Counted from the stretch's first letter, positions 36,872-45,300 are shown. The stretch: 64,000 bases of DNA from Chryseobacterium paludis (GCF_025403485.1 NZ_CP099966.1:2728001-2792000); one strand, 5' to 3'. Made by a program: numbers and translations. Notes: generated by a model from the sequence alone, not told the origin.

Positions 36872-36997
36872 CACATTACATTGCAAAATACAACTTCTGT
36901 ATATGGAATGCTTTTAACAAATGAAAGTATAATCACTGAAGCGAAAAGCCCTGAACCTGCTATGCCAATGGATGGTGGAATGCCAGGAATGATGTAG
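36872..36997 (+). pseudogene. Diverged duplicate of the groEL 3' end
   Basis: In frame, this stretch encodes ITLQNTTSVYGMLLTNESII then TEAKSPEPAMPMDGGMPGMM and a stop. It aligns with the last 40 residues of GroEL at 28 of 40 positions. Homology continues past the double TAG stop through the 3' flank and a degenerate terminator to about 37058. There is no start codon or upstream chaperonin sequence. It is best read as the trace of a segmental duplication or of an element that integrated at the groEL 3' end. Confidence 0.85.
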
Positions 36998-37027
36998 TAG
37001 CATGTCACTGCGACAATCTAATATACT

Positions 37028-37058
37028 AACCGCTCTATTTTTACAGGGCTTTTTTTTT
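37028..37058 (+). terminator. Degenerate copy of the groEL terminator
   Basis: AACCGCTCTA is retained, but the right arm has changed to CAGGGC, leaving a 5-bp stem before a run of nine T residues. It may still terminate transcription from 36370. Confidence 0.45.
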
Positions 37059-37141
37059 GGATATAAATCCAATAAAATACTATAATACCTATTCATTATA
37101 TCGAAGCTTTCTGTAAATTAGAACCGGATAGAAAATTAACC

Positions 37142-37660
37142 ATGAAGCAAGTCTTAAACTGTGTTCTTATCACCATTATTTCAATTTTACTGGCTGGAAT
37201 GTATGGAATACTGCACGATCAAATTACATTTACCATTTCACCTGAATATTATACCCTTTTTAAGTTTCCACAGTTTGGAATTGAACGGTTACACTTAAAT
37301 ACCCGAATCAAAGTCGGAATCGTTGGATTTCTGGCGACTTGGTGGGTAGGTCTTTTTTTAGGAATAGTATATGGCTTAATCTCTGTGTTTCTTGATCCCA
37401 AAAAAGTACTCAAAGTGACAATCCGATCAATCTTAATCAATCTCTGTGTTACGATTTTATTTGGAATAGTTGGATACCTATATGCCTTTTTATTTTTATC
37501 CCCTGAAAGCACAAATTGGTATATTCCGAGTAAGACTAAAGATGTTCACAGTTTTATAAATGTTGGATCAATACATAATTTCGGATACATTGGAGGGATT
37601 ATTGGGTTATGTATAGGTGTGATATATCAAATAAAAAAAACAGGAAAGAGCATCCTGTAA
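37142..37660 (+). CDS. Integral membrane protein, unknown
   Basis: This is a 172-residue protein without a recognised family. Four hydrophobic segments are visible: residues about 5-24, 58-82, 95-120 and 148-166. The first loop contains HDQITFTISPEYYTLFKF, a segment typical of a group of uncharacterised Bacteroidota membrane proteins. Glycine-rich helices (GGIIGLCIGVIY) may pack together. The next gene, a lipoprotein, starts 27 bases later, so the two may be co-transcribed. Confidence 0.65.
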   Translation: MKQVLNCVLITIISILLAGMYGILHDQITFTISPEYYTLFKFPQFGIERLHLNTRIKVGIVGFLATWWVGLFLGIVYGLISVFLDPKKVLKVTIRSILINLCVTILFGIVGYLYAFLFLSPESTNWYIPSKTKDVHSFINVGSIHNFGYIGGIIGLCIGVIYQIKKTGKSIL

Positions 37661-37687
37661 ATATGTTTCAAAATATTTTACTACAGA

Positions 37688-38419
37688 ATGAAAATTAAAT
37701 TGTTCCCCATACTATCTATTCTTTCGATGTTTTATGGTTGCGGTTTTGGAAATCCAGAATGGAGAATTGATCAATTATACGTCCAAAAAATCGAAGGAAC
37801 ATCAAAGGTTATTTATAATTTCAGTGCCTGGGGAGGACTTGATTCAAATCCACATGGATATATCATTTTAGATTCATCAAAAACTTTCAAAGTTGAAGTT
37901 GAAAAAATTCTTCCATTTTATAACCTATCAAATATTCCTTCTAAATATGATATTGAGGGAGTGAGCCATGAATGTTACGGAACTTGCGGAGAATCGTATT
38001 ATAAAAGTGTACCCATTTTCAAACCAATAAAAACTATAAATTCCAAAGACGAAGACATTAATTTAACAAACAGAATATATCAATATCGAGGATATTCAGA
38101 CCATGAAAATGGATTGCAAAGATTTGTATTTGAAAATTTTAAAGAAACAAAGGATAGTTTATTCTTTTATAATTTAGATGATATAGAAAGTATGAACGGA
38201 ATACACCTTGACGAACTCAAGTTAAAAAAAGGTGACATCTACTTACAGTTGGGTAAAAATACAGATATAAAAAAAATAATTGCTGATGAAGTCATCATTC
38301 ACCCAAAGACAAAATTACTCGTAAAAATTAGGCACATTTCCCTAACTCCAAAACATAAAATATCAAATACTGAAATATCAGAAAGAGGAATATTTAGAGA
38401 AGCAAAAATTCCAAAATAG
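37688..38419 (+). CDS. Lipoprotein of unknown function
   Basis: This is a 243-residue protein with a lipoprotein signal (MKIKLFPILSILSMFYGC) that puts the lipidated Cys at residue 18. The mature part begins GFGNPEWRIDQLYVQKIEG. It has two further cysteines in SHECYGTCGES, near residues 100-105, which may form a disulfide or bind metal. The C-terminal half is lysine-rich. No family was recognised. It follows the membrane protein at 37142 and may work with it. Confidence 0.65.
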   Translation: MKIKLFPILSILSMFYGCGFGNPEWRIDQLYVQKIEGTSKVIYNFSAWGGLDSNPHGYIILDSSKTFKVEVEKILPFYNLSNIPSKYDIEGVSHECYGTCGESYYKSVPIFKPIKTINSKDEDINLTNRIYQYRGYSDHENGLQRFVFENFKETKDSLFFYNLDDIESMNGIHLDELKLKKGDIYLQLGKNTDIKKIIADEVIIHPKTKLLVKIRHISLTPKHKISNTEISERGIFREAKIPK

Positions 38420-38514
38420 TCATGTATATATGAGTTAACCAATCGTGATCAAATTCAAGATATTTTATATAGAATTTGTTTACAATCCAAAAGCTTCCAG
38501 AAAACAAAGAGTAT

Positions 38515-38733
38515 TTAAGAAAGATCAACCAACTTAGATAAAGAAACTTCTAAAGCATTGGCAACTTCAAACAATGTATAAAGTGTAGGATTAACTTTCC
38601 CATTTTCTAATTTTTCAATTGCCTGACGGTCTTTACTGCAAGCCCGAGCAAGGTCTGCTTGGCTCCAGCCCTTTTGCTCACGAAGCTCAATTATTCGTTT
38701 ACCGAGTTCTTTCTTTAGTATTTCTCTAGTCAC
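38515..38733 (-). CDS. XRE-family transcriptional regulator (HTH)
   Basis: This is a 72-residue protein that is almost entirely one Cro/C1-type helix-turn-helix: ELREQKGWSQADLARACSKDR, then IEKLENGKVNPTLYTLFEVANALE. The start is GTG at 38733, because a stop codon lies in frame just upstream and no ATG is available. It is divergent from the SymE-like gene. Three identical-type operators lie between them, the nearest only 8 bases from this start. It is likely to repress both itself and symE, like the antitoxin/regulator of an addiction module. It lacks any extra domain for toxin binding. Confidence 0.88.
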   Translation of the reverse strand: MTREILKKELGKRIIELREQKGWSQADLARACSKDRQAIEKLENGKVNPTLYTLFEVANALEVSLSKLVDLS

Positions 38734-38741
38734 AAATCAAA

Positions 38742-38761
38742 TGTCAGCTAATTTGTTGACA
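38742..38761. promoter_or_regulatory. Operator O1, TGTCA-N10-TGACA
   Basis: A 20-bp inverted repeat just before the xre GTG start. It shares its arms with O2 and O3, and binding here would block xre expression. Confidence 0.7.
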
Positions 38762-38765
38762 AAAA

Positions 38766-38785
38766 TGTCATATAAAAAGTTGACA
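38766..38785. promoter_or_regulatory. Operator O2, TGTCA-N10-TGACA
   Basis: The second 20-bp repeat, centred 24 bases from O1. Its right arm covers the TTG (-33) of the symE promoter. Confidence 0.72.
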
Positions 38786-38809
38786 GTTTAAAAATTTGAT
38801 CTACATTTG
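38780..38809 (+). promoter_or_regulatory. symE promoter, TTG-N19-TACATTTG
   Basis: TTG at 38780-38782, a spacer of exactly 19 bases and TACATTTG at 38802-38809: a full match to the Bacteroidota consensus. It is overlapped on both sides by operators O2 and O3. Transcription would begin only a few bases before the first possible start codon. Confidence 0.75.
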
Positions 38810-38827
38810 TCATATAATTATATGACA
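38808..38827. promoter_or_regulatory. Operator O3, perfect 20-bp palindrome
   Basis: TGTCATATAATTATATGACA is fully symmetric. It begins in the -7 element of symE and ends over its first ATG, so a bound repressor would stop initiation. Confidence 0.75.
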
Positions 38828-39016
38828 ATGGCTAATTTAAGAAAACTTAAAATATATCGTAAATACCAAGCCAGATCATATGGTTTGACAACGATACCAG
38901 AAATTAGGCTGAAGGGAAAATGGCTTGAGAAACTTGGTTTCAAAGAAGGAAAAAGTATTAGCATAGAACTAAAGAAAAATAAACTGACAATTACTCTTAA
39001 TAATGAAAAGGAATAA
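38822..39016 (+). CDS. SymE-like toxin-family protein
   Basis: This 64-residue protein contains the SymE signature: LKIYRKYQARSYGLTTIPEI then RLKGKWLEKLGF, followed by EGKSISIELKKNKLTITL. E. coli SymE is an SOS-induced toxin with an AbrB-like fold, controlled by LexA and an antisense RNA. Here the neighbour is an XRE regulator with three operators over the promoter, so control is probably by that protein. The start is ATG at 38822 or 38828; an upstream TTG lies inside the -7 element and was rejected. The family is clear. Toxicity and any antisense RNA are unproven. Confidence 0.82.
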   Translation: MTMANLRKLKIYRKYQARSYGLTTIPEIRLKGKWLEKLGFKEGKSISIELKKNKLTITLNNEKE

Positions 39017-39206
39017 TACCTCAATGTTGTGCAAAGTCTTTCTAATTTAATACGATAAATAAATCCTAGATCAGAAAACTTTGGATAACGAATTAATTAT
39101 TATAAAATTCGAGCTTTGTAATCTATTAAACTTTATTTTTGTGATTCAATTCTTCAACCAAATACAAAGCACTAATCCTTCAGCTGTAATATTTAGAAGA
39201 AACATT

Positions 39207-39821
39207 ATGACAATAAAAGAAGTAAAAAATCTAGACTGTTCCATTTCAAGCTTTCAATTGATAAAAAAGGAAAGTGAAAAGTATTGGGAAAAAGTTGATT
39301 TAGAAGTTTGTTGGGGACTTCAAATTCAGGAAGGAAGTAAATGGAAAAAAGGATTATCAGAACATCAATTAGAAGATTTCCAAAGACAATTAAACATAAT
39401 TTTCCCAGAGTCATTAAAGAATTTTTACAGAACAATGAATGGGCTCGATAGACCAGGAATAGATAATAATGGTGGCTACGGAGAAATTGATTTTGGTCCT
39501 ATATTTTATTCATATCCCGATGACATTCCCACAATAAAATCAAGAATTGAATGGATAATGGAGGATAATAAGGTGACTGAAGATATTATAAATGAGCAAA
39601 GTGTACCTGCAATCTTTCCCTATTTTGGACATCGCTTTTTAATACTGAATGATGAAGAGATTGTTCTTTCAATGTATGGCACTGACATTATATTTTGGGC
39701 TGACAATTTATCAAAGGGAATCGTAAAAGATATTTTTTTACTTTATTCAAATAATAAGGCAAAGAAAATCAATACAGATTCATTTTGGAACAAAAAAATA
39801 GGATCGCTAACAAGAAGGTGA
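39207..39821 (+). CDS. SMI1/KNR4 (SUKH) domain protein
   Basis: This is a 204-residue cytoplasmic protein starting at MTIKEVKNLDC; the open frame continues upstream for 42 codons without a convincing start. The SUKH domain begins near LSEHQLEDFQRQLNIIFPESLKNFYRTMNGLD and goes on with GGYGEIDFGPIFYSYPDD and the ending FWADNLSKGIVKDIFLLY. SUKH proteins often give immunity to toxins of polymorphic or contact-dependent systems. No matching toxin gene is next to it, so it could be an orphan immunity gene or serve another role. A TATTTTTG element lies at 39134-39141. Confidence 0.83.
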   Translation: MTIKEVKNLDCSISSFQLIKKESEKYWEKVDLEVCWGLQIQEGSKWKKGLSEHQLEDFQRQLNIIFPESLKNFYRTMNGLDRPGIDNNGGYGEIDFGPIFYSYPDDIPTIKSRIEWIMEDNKVTEDIINEQSVPAIFPYFGHRFLILNDEEIVLSMYGTDIIFWADNLSKGIVKDIFLLYSNNKAKKINTDSFWNKKIGSLTRR

Positions 39822-39897
39822 CTCCCAATGCTTAAAGTCTGGAGACTTCGCAGAGTAAGAAGATCTGTTGTACAAACCTTAAAAATTTATATTACCA

Positions 39898-40572
39898 ATG
39901 AAAATAAGTTTATCAATATTATTCTTTATTTTTTCTAATTTGCTGTATTCGCAAGCCCCTAAACTCATTGAAGATATAAAGGATAAAGCAGCATTTTACA
40001 CATCAAACGTAAAAAATTCTTGGGAGAGAGAACCTATTTATATGGGAAACTTTCAAAAAGAGATCATTAATAAATTTGAAGATAATAGACTTCTAGCAAT
40101 TGAAAATCATTATGAAAATCCATGTAATAAAGGTTACATAAAAAGGGAAAAGAATTCTTTTAAAAATGCATTTGAAGGTAAGGTTACTATTTTTGTTGAT
40201 ACAACTCAAAAAATAAAATTTTCAAAAATTGTTTATCATACAAATAGTTCAAACACCTTTGATTTCTTTTATGCAAATCCTGTAATTTTGACTAATAATG
40301 ATTTACAAGATGTTCAAATTGGATATGGATACTATATTCCTTTAATAATGCAGGCACAAAATGAAAAAGGTGAATGGAAAGATATTGAAAGTTATTATGC
40401 TGCTGATTGTGGCACCTGTTTAAGTATGATTTATTTTAAGCCCAACGAAATTACAGTTACAACTTCAGTAATCTATGATGGTAATTATGAAACTAAATTA
40501 CGATTAAGACTTGGTGAAAATAATTTTTCAAATGTATTTACTGGAAAGATAAGTAGATTACAATTAGAATAA
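39898..40572 (+). CDS. Exported protein, unknown function
   Basis: This is a 224-residue protein with signal peptide MKISLSILFFIFSNLLYSQ. The mature part is mixed, with cysteines in NPCNKGYI and in ADCGTCLSMIYF, possibly two disulfides or a metal site. Strand-rich segments (VTIFVDTTQKIKFSKIVYH, ITVTTSVIYDGNYETKLRL) suggest a beta protein. No family was recognised. It is the first of a row of similar-sized secreted proteins on this strand. Confidence 0.66.
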   Translation: MKISLSILFFIFSNLLYSQAPKLIEDIKDKAAFYTSNVKNSWEREPIYMGNFQKEIINKFEDNRLLAIENHYENPCNKGYIKREKNSFKNAFEGKVTIFVDTTQKIKFSKIVYHTNSSNTFDFFYANPVILTNNDLQDVQIGYGYYIPLIMQAQNEKGEWKDIESYYAADCGTCLSMIYFKPNEITVTTSVIYDGNYETKLRLRLGENNFSNVFTGKISRLQLE

Positions 40573-40642
40573 ATAGCTCTGCCACTAAAGGTCTTTTAAT
40601 TTAATTTCAATAAAAAGTACGTTTAAAACAATTAATCAAAAA

Positions 40643-41500
40643 ATGAAAAAACTCACTATCCTTTTAATTTTCATTTTCACCATCACTCTATTATGTGCTC
40701 AAAATCAAAGATTTACCTATGAATATTCTTTTAAAATGGATTCTTTAAATAAAGAAAACGTGGAAAAAGAAATCATGAATCTTGACATTACAAAAGAGGG
40801 TTCCAACTTCTACAGTGCTTTGCTCATCACCAGAGATTCTCTTTTTAAAGCAGAAATTGAAAAAGGAAAAGCTTCTCAATCTATGGTTTTTGATATGAGA
40901 AAAATTAAACAGGCCAAAGTTAATTTCCGGGTTTCCAAAGACTATCCTAATTTAGAAACGGTTTATCATACGTCCATGAGTGCCAGCAATGTCGCTTTAA
41001 AAGAACAGCATAAAATAAACTGGACTATTACCCCGGACACAAAAACCATTGAGGGTTTTAAGGTTCAAAAAGCAACCACTACTTTTGGTGGAAGAAATTG
41101 GATCGCATGGTTCACGAATGACATTCAAATACAGGATGGCCCCTATAAATTTTGTGGCCTTCCAGGCTTAATTTTAAGTATTGGAGACGATAAAGGAGAT
41201 CATATTTTCAACCTGGTTGGAAGTAAAAAACTTAATTATGAACCTTTAATGATGAATTCAAGCATGAAAGAAATTTTTCTGACCAATGAAAAATTCAATA
41301 AGCTCTGGAATGAATATAAAAAAGACCCTGCAAAGAATATAAAAATCATGCACAATTCTTCAGAAATGTCAGAAACGATATTTTCTGATGCCAATGGAAA
41401 TCCACTAACAAAACAAGATCTTATTAAAGGAAAAGAACAACGAGCGCAAGAAAGTTTTAAGAAAAATAATAATTTTATTGAAAGAGAATTATACAAATAA
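40643..41500 (+). CDS. GLPGLI-family exported protein
   Basis: This 285-residue protein has signal peptide MKKLTILLIFIFTITLLCAQ. The family-naming motif occurs as KFCGLPGLILSIGDDKGDHIF near residue 175. The preceding TFGGRNWIAWFTNDIQIQDGPYKF is the other conserved block. GLPGLI proteins are widespread in Bacteroidota and lie in the cell envelope; their function is not established. There are commonly several copies per genome. It has no obvious operon partner, and gaps of about 70 bases lie on each side. Confidence 0.92.
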   Translation: MKKLTILLIFIFTITLLCAQNQRFTYEYSFKMDSLNKENVEKEIMNLDITKEGSNFYSALLITRDSLFKAEIEKGKASQSMVFDMRKIKQAKVNFRVSKDYPNLETVYHTSMSASNVALKEQHKINWTITPDTKTIEGFKVQKATTTFGGRNWIAWFTNDIQIQDGPYKFCGLPGLILSIGDDKGDHIFNLVGSKKLNYEPLMMNSSMKEIFLTNEKFNKLWNEYKKDPAKNIKIMHNSSEMSETIFSDANGNPLTKQDLIKGKEQRAQESFKKNNNFIERELYK

Positions 41501-41569
41501 AAATATTGGTAAACAACTCTCTCAATATTGATCATCCTTACTTAATAAATTTACTCTTTTACCAGACTT

Positions 41570-42331
41570 ATGAAGTTCAAATTTTTATTTCTGTTTATAT
41601 TAATATCTATAAAATTTTTAGCAACCGGCCAGCAAACTAATTTTATCACAATACAAGGGAAAAAGTATAAACTACTGAATGATCCTTTAGAAAGCTATTT
41701 TGAGAAACATCCAGAAGATCATCCTGTTTATGGAGAAAAGTTTGTAAGAAAAAATGAAAACGGAGATGAAACATTTTCAATGACTACCTCAAACCATCGT
41801 GGGTATATTGCTTATTTTGAAATAATAGATAATGAATTATTTCTGGTCGATCTTACAATAACGGATCCTGACAGTGATTCAGACACACAAATTTCAATGT
41901 TCAACAAAATTTTCCCCAATAAAAAAACTAAATTGAACTATTCAGGAATTCTTACTGTACCGAATGGAGATTTTATTGATTCTGATAATTTTGGTTTTTC
42001 AAGCTACTATTCAAGTTATCTAATTCTTACTTTACGCAATGATATCTTAACTAAAAGCAAAGAGTTACAAAACGAGGAGTACATCAAGTTTAAAATAAAG
42101 CAGTTCAAAGAATTTCAAAAAACTAAAGAATATAGAATTGCATATATAAACTATCTCAAAAGTAACAAAGAGGACAAAGAATGGGATCTATCCTATGAAA
42201 ACACCAAAGAATTATCAAAAGAAGAAATTAAAGAGATAAAGAAACAATATTCAAAGAAACCGACAAAAGATCAAATTGACAATTTTTTATTTATGATGTC
42301 GAATTTGGAAAAGGTGTATGTTGATTATTAA
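41570..42331 (+). CDS. Exported protein, unknown function
   Basis: This is a 253-residue protein with signal peptide ending at FLATGQ. The mature sequence has an N-terminal beta-rich part (NFITIQGKKYKLLNDPLESYF, FFEIIDNELFLVDLTIT-like strands) and a strongly charged helical C-terminus (IKFKIKQFKEFQKTKEYRIAY, EELSKEEIKEIKKQ-type repeats). No catalytic motif or known domain was seen. It is 18 bases ahead of the Kelch gene and possibly co-transcribed with it. Confidence 0.65.
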   Translation: MKFKFLFLFILISIKFLATGQQTNFITIQGKKYKLLNDPLESYFEKHPEDHPVYGEKFVRKNENGDETFSMTTSNHRGYIAYFEIIDNELFLVDLTITDPDSDSDTQISMFNKIFPNKKTKLNYSGILTVPNGDFIDSDNFGFSSYYSSYLILTLRNDILTKSKELQNEEYIKFKIKQFKEFQKTKEYRIAYINYLKSNKEDKEWDLSYENTKELSKEEIKEIKKQYSKKPTKDQIDNFLFMMSNLEKVYVDY

Positions 42332-42349
42332 CAATAACTTTATGAAAAT

Positions 42350-43525
42350 ATGAAATCAAAATTATTACTCCTTATATTTTTTGGCTCATTGTTAGCTAAT
42401 TCACAAACGCTTACATTTCAAAATCTCAAAAATATGTCTGTAGGCAGAGGTGCCATAACCAGTGTAATCGTGAATGATAATATTTATGTAAGCAATGGGT
42501 ATCAGGAAAAAGCAAGTGATGCAAAGTATATTGAGAAATACAATATCACTGATAACAGTTGGAGTGTTCTTAATTCTACTCTACTTCCCAAAAGATTTGC
42601 TAATTCGGAGACTTACAATAATAAAATTTATGTTTTTAATGGTTGGGGAAACAGCCATCTTGAAATTTTAGACCTTGCCACCAATACCATAACAAAGGGC
42701 GCTGTTAATCGTTCCTATACAGGAAATGCAGGTTCTGCAATCTATAATGGCAAAATATATGTGTTCGGTGGCAGCGGACTCAATGGAGCTGCAAAGACTG
42801 TATTTTCTAATAAATTCCAGTATTATGATATTGCTTCAAATACTTGGAATCCATTACCCAATATGCCCACAGCCAGAGAAGCAAAGGGCAAAATTGTTAA
42901 TGATAAGCTTTATGTAATTGGTGGTTTTAATGGCACACCGTCTCGTCTGATCAATGTTTATGACCTCAACACTAATCTTTGGGTCGATCAATATACGATG
43001 CCTGCTGCTATATCCGGACACTCTTTAGCGGTATCCGGTGATAAGATTTTTATTGTAGGTGGTTTTAATAATCAATCTTTTCTGGCCTATTTTGATACTA
43101 CGACTAATAAATTACATCAGCTATCATCCAATATGATTCCCAGAAGACACGCTGCAGCGGAAGTATATAACAATAAATTATACGTCATCGGTGGAAGTAC
43201 AACGTCTCTAACCAGCTCAGCTATTAAAAGCATACAAGTAGCAGATATTAGTGAAAATATACTCTCTGGAAAGATAACGATGGAAGATCAAGTATTGAAA
43301 ACAAAAGCCTTCGTCAATGCCTATAGAGACGGTTTTGTAATCAGTAATAAAAATAATAGCAATCAATTTGAATACACCATTTTCTCAATAGATGGAAAAC
43401 AAATTACCAAAGGTTTTACCTACTATAATAAAAATATAGATTTATCAAAAGTACGGAAGGGAACTTATATTTTTCGTTTTAAAAATGAAAAAGGAATTTT
43501 AGAATGCATTAAAATTGTGAGATAA
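42350..43525 (+). CDS. Kelch-repeat secreted protein with T9SS-like C-terminus
   Basis: This 391-residue protein has a signal peptide (LLLLIFFGSLLANSQ). Five or six Kelch repeats are recognisable from NNKIYVFNGWGNSHLEI, NGKIYVFGGSGLNGA, NDKLYVIGGFNGTPSR, GDKIFIVGGFNNQSF and NNKLYVIGGSTTSLT, forming a beta-propeller. The last about 75 residues (FEYTIFSIDGKQITKGF to GILECIKIVR) match the later part of a type IX secretion sorting domain, though the usual PNP box is lost. It probably binds partners outside the cell. The binding target is unknown. Confidence 0.85.
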   Translation: MKSKLLLLIFFGSLLANSQTLTFQNLKNMSVGRGAITSVIVNDNIYVSNGYQEKASDAKYIEKYNITDNSWSVLNSTLLPKRFANSETYNNKIYVFNGWGNSHLEILDLATNTITKGAVNRSYTGNAGSAIYNGKIYVFGGSGLNGAAKTVFSNKFQYYDIASNTWNPLPNMPTAREAKGKIVNDKLYVIGGFNGTPSRLINVYDLNTNLWVDQYTMPAAISGHSLAVSGDKIFIVGGFNNQSFLAYFDTTTNKLHQLSSNMIPRRHAAAEVYNNKLYVIGGSTTSLTSSAIKSIQVADISENILSGKITMEDQVLKTKAFVNAYRDGFVISNKNNSNQFEYTIFSIDGKQITKGFTYYNKNIDLSKVRKGTYIFRFKNEKGILECIKIVR

Positions 43526-43541
43526 TAATAAACCTTCAAAT

Positions 43542-44026
43542 ATGAACATGAACATGAATATCAATTCCATAATTCGTTTTTCCATTTTAACAATTACAAC
43601 TCTATTTCTAAGCCAATGCAAAAATAGTTCGGAGGCTAATAAATACCGTGTAGGCCAGGAATGGAATTACAAAACCCGTCCCGGAGAAGAAAAATCGGCT
43701 CTAAAATTTTAAAGATTGAAGAATATCCACAGACCGGGAAAGTGATTCACATTTCAGTTAGCGGATTAAGGATGAAAAGTCCAAAAAGCCCTGGAGGCTT
43801 TGCAAATGAATTAAGCCATCTCCCGATTTCTGAAGAAGCATTGAACAAAAGTGTCACCAAAATACAAAATGAAAACGGCAAAATGCCTGACTCCACTGAA
43901 ATGGACGGATATTCTTTTTGGAAAAAAGAGTTTGACAAAGGAGAGGCCGGAATCTTCAAAGTTCCAGTTTCTGAGATTGTGGGAGTAATGGAAGATCAAA
44001 TTGTTTCAGGAAACTATACTGACTAA
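43542..44026 (+). pseudogene. Frameshifted lipoprotein gene
   Basis: The first frame runs from ATG at 43542 with a lipoprotein signal (FSILTITTLFLSQC) through KYRVGQEWNYKTRPGEE, then stops. The rest continues in another frame: IGSKILKIEEYPQTGKVIHI up to IVSGNYTD and a stop at 44026. Adding one A to the five-A run at 43690-43694 joins the two halves into a smooth 161-residue lipoprotein. It is therefore a recent inactivation, a phase-variable homopolymer or a sequencing error. A start at 43661 for the second half alone is unlikely, since that ATG lies inside the first half. The family was not recognised. Confidence 0.78.
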
Positions 44027-44097
44027 AACACCAATGTGCAAAGTAAGGAAGATTTGAACAGCCTAGAGTTCTTTATCTTTATAAAAATCCATGACCA

Positions 44098-44682
44098 ATG
44101 AAAATAAAAATTATAACCTTTATCATTCTCGCCATAACAAATTCATTTTGTCAGGCACAACAATCAAATCCATATCAAATTGAAAAGCTTGGATGGGTAA
44201 TTAACCTTCCGAATGATTTCACTAATATGAACCTGGAAAAGAAGCCTGTTCAAATAGTAGAAGCGAACAACAAACAGGAAATAAAAAAGATAAATCCAGT
44301 AACGGAAAAGGCAGAAGAAACTAGATTCCAAGGAAGAAATCACACAAACTTTCTGACTTTTTACAAAAAAGATACATCAAAAACCAATCTATTCAAAGAA
44401 TCTGAAATCAAAAAACAAAATAATGATTTAATTGAATCATTAAAAGTAACCCAGCCTGAAGCTCGATTTAACAGTAAAATTACAGTGGAAAAAATCGATG
44501 GAGTTACTTTTTATAAAACAGTTTTGGAAAAAGATTTAGGAAATAATGTTTCACATAACTTTATTATATATCGCACCCTGATAAATGGATATGAAGCCAG
44601 TTTTACCATCTTTTACATCTATCCTACCCCAGAATTAGATAAACTTGTGAAAGCATTTGAAAATTCAAAATTTAAAAAATAA
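44098..44682 (+). CDS. Exported protein, unknown function
   Basis: This is a 194-residue protein with signal peptide MKIKIITFIILAITNSFCQAQ. The mature part starts QSNPYQIEKLGWVINLPNDF, the opening of many small flavobacterial proteins resembling the PsbP/LpqN-like fold (LGW-INLP then long strands). The ending PTPELDKLVKAFENSKFK is also typical of that kind. There are no catalytic residues. The fold assignment is only suggestive. Confidence 0.65.
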   Translation: MKIKIITFIILAITNSFCQAQQSNPYQIEKLGWVINLPNDFTNMNLEKKPVQIVEANNKQEIKKINPVTEKAEETRFQGRNHTNFLTFYKKDTSKTNLFKESEIKKQNNDLIESLKVTQPEARFNSKITVEKIDGVTFYKTVLEKDLGNNVSHNFIIYRTLINGYEASFTIFYIYPTPELDKLVKAFENSKFKK

Positions 44683-44739
44683 AAAGAGTTCCACCCTGTA
44701 ACCTCTCCCAAATCTTCTGACTTCGGACAACTTTTACCA

Positions 44740-45246
44740 ATGTACACAAAGAAAATTCTAAATCTAATCTTAGCTCTATTACTTCTTTCATCTTGCAAAT
44801 CACAAAAAAAATTGCAGGGAATTTATAAATCTAACAAAGTTGAATTTGGTTTCTTCGTCACTAAGATCGACTTAAAAAATAGCAATGAATTTAATTATAT
44901 ATTTTCTGGAGATCTTCAGCATACAGAACTTTCTGGTTTCTACAAACGAAGCGGTCATAATCTATATTTAAAATTCGATAAGAATAAAGGAGAAATAGAA
45001 TCCGTAAATGATTCATTAACAATATCCGACATATTATCTGGCAACTATCATAATTATGATTTAAAAATCGAAAATGGAATTAACTACCATTTAAAATATA
45101 AAATTCAAGGAAATAAACTATTTGCTTATAGAATTGACAATGATAGACTCGTTAAAAAATCAAAGGTATATACTAATAAAAAGAAGTTTTTGCTTTTAGG
45201 TAGTAAGTGGAAAAATAAAAGAAGTTATCTTAAAAAAATTAAATAA
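44740..45246 (+). CDS. Lipoprotein of unknown function
   Basis: This is a 168-residue lipoprotein. The signal ends LLLLSSC with the lipidated Cys at residue 19. The mature part is KSQKKLQGIYKSNKVEFGFF followed by short strands (LSGFYKRSGHNLYLKFD, GNYHNYDLKIENG) that suggest a small beta-barrel or lipocalin-like domain. The C-terminus is very basic (KKFLLLGSKWKNKRSYLKKIK). No family was recognised. It is the last gene of the accessory block and ends at a strong terminator. Confidence 0.66.
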   Translation: MYTKKILNLILALLLLSSCKSQKKLQGIYKSNKVEFGFFVTKIDLKNSNEFNYIFSGDLQHTELSGFYKRSGHNLYLKFDKNKGEIESVNDSLTISDILSGNYHNYDLKIENGINYHLKYKIQGNKLFAYRIDNDRLVKKSKVYTNKKKFLLLGSKWKNKRSYLKKIK

Positions 45247-45300
45247 GTCCCGCTACACAACCATCGTATACATATCTTAAAATCATTAATAATATATTTA

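Noticed and set aside
38807..38821. Upstream TTG start for the SymE-like protein
   Set aside because: It lies inside the -7 promoter element, so it would not be transcribed; ATG at 38822 or 38828 is used instead.
43661..44026. Independent 121-residue gene starting at 43661
   Set aside because: Its first codons overlap the well-formed N-terminal part of a lipoprotein in another frame; one added A fuses both, so it is the tail of a frameshifted gene.
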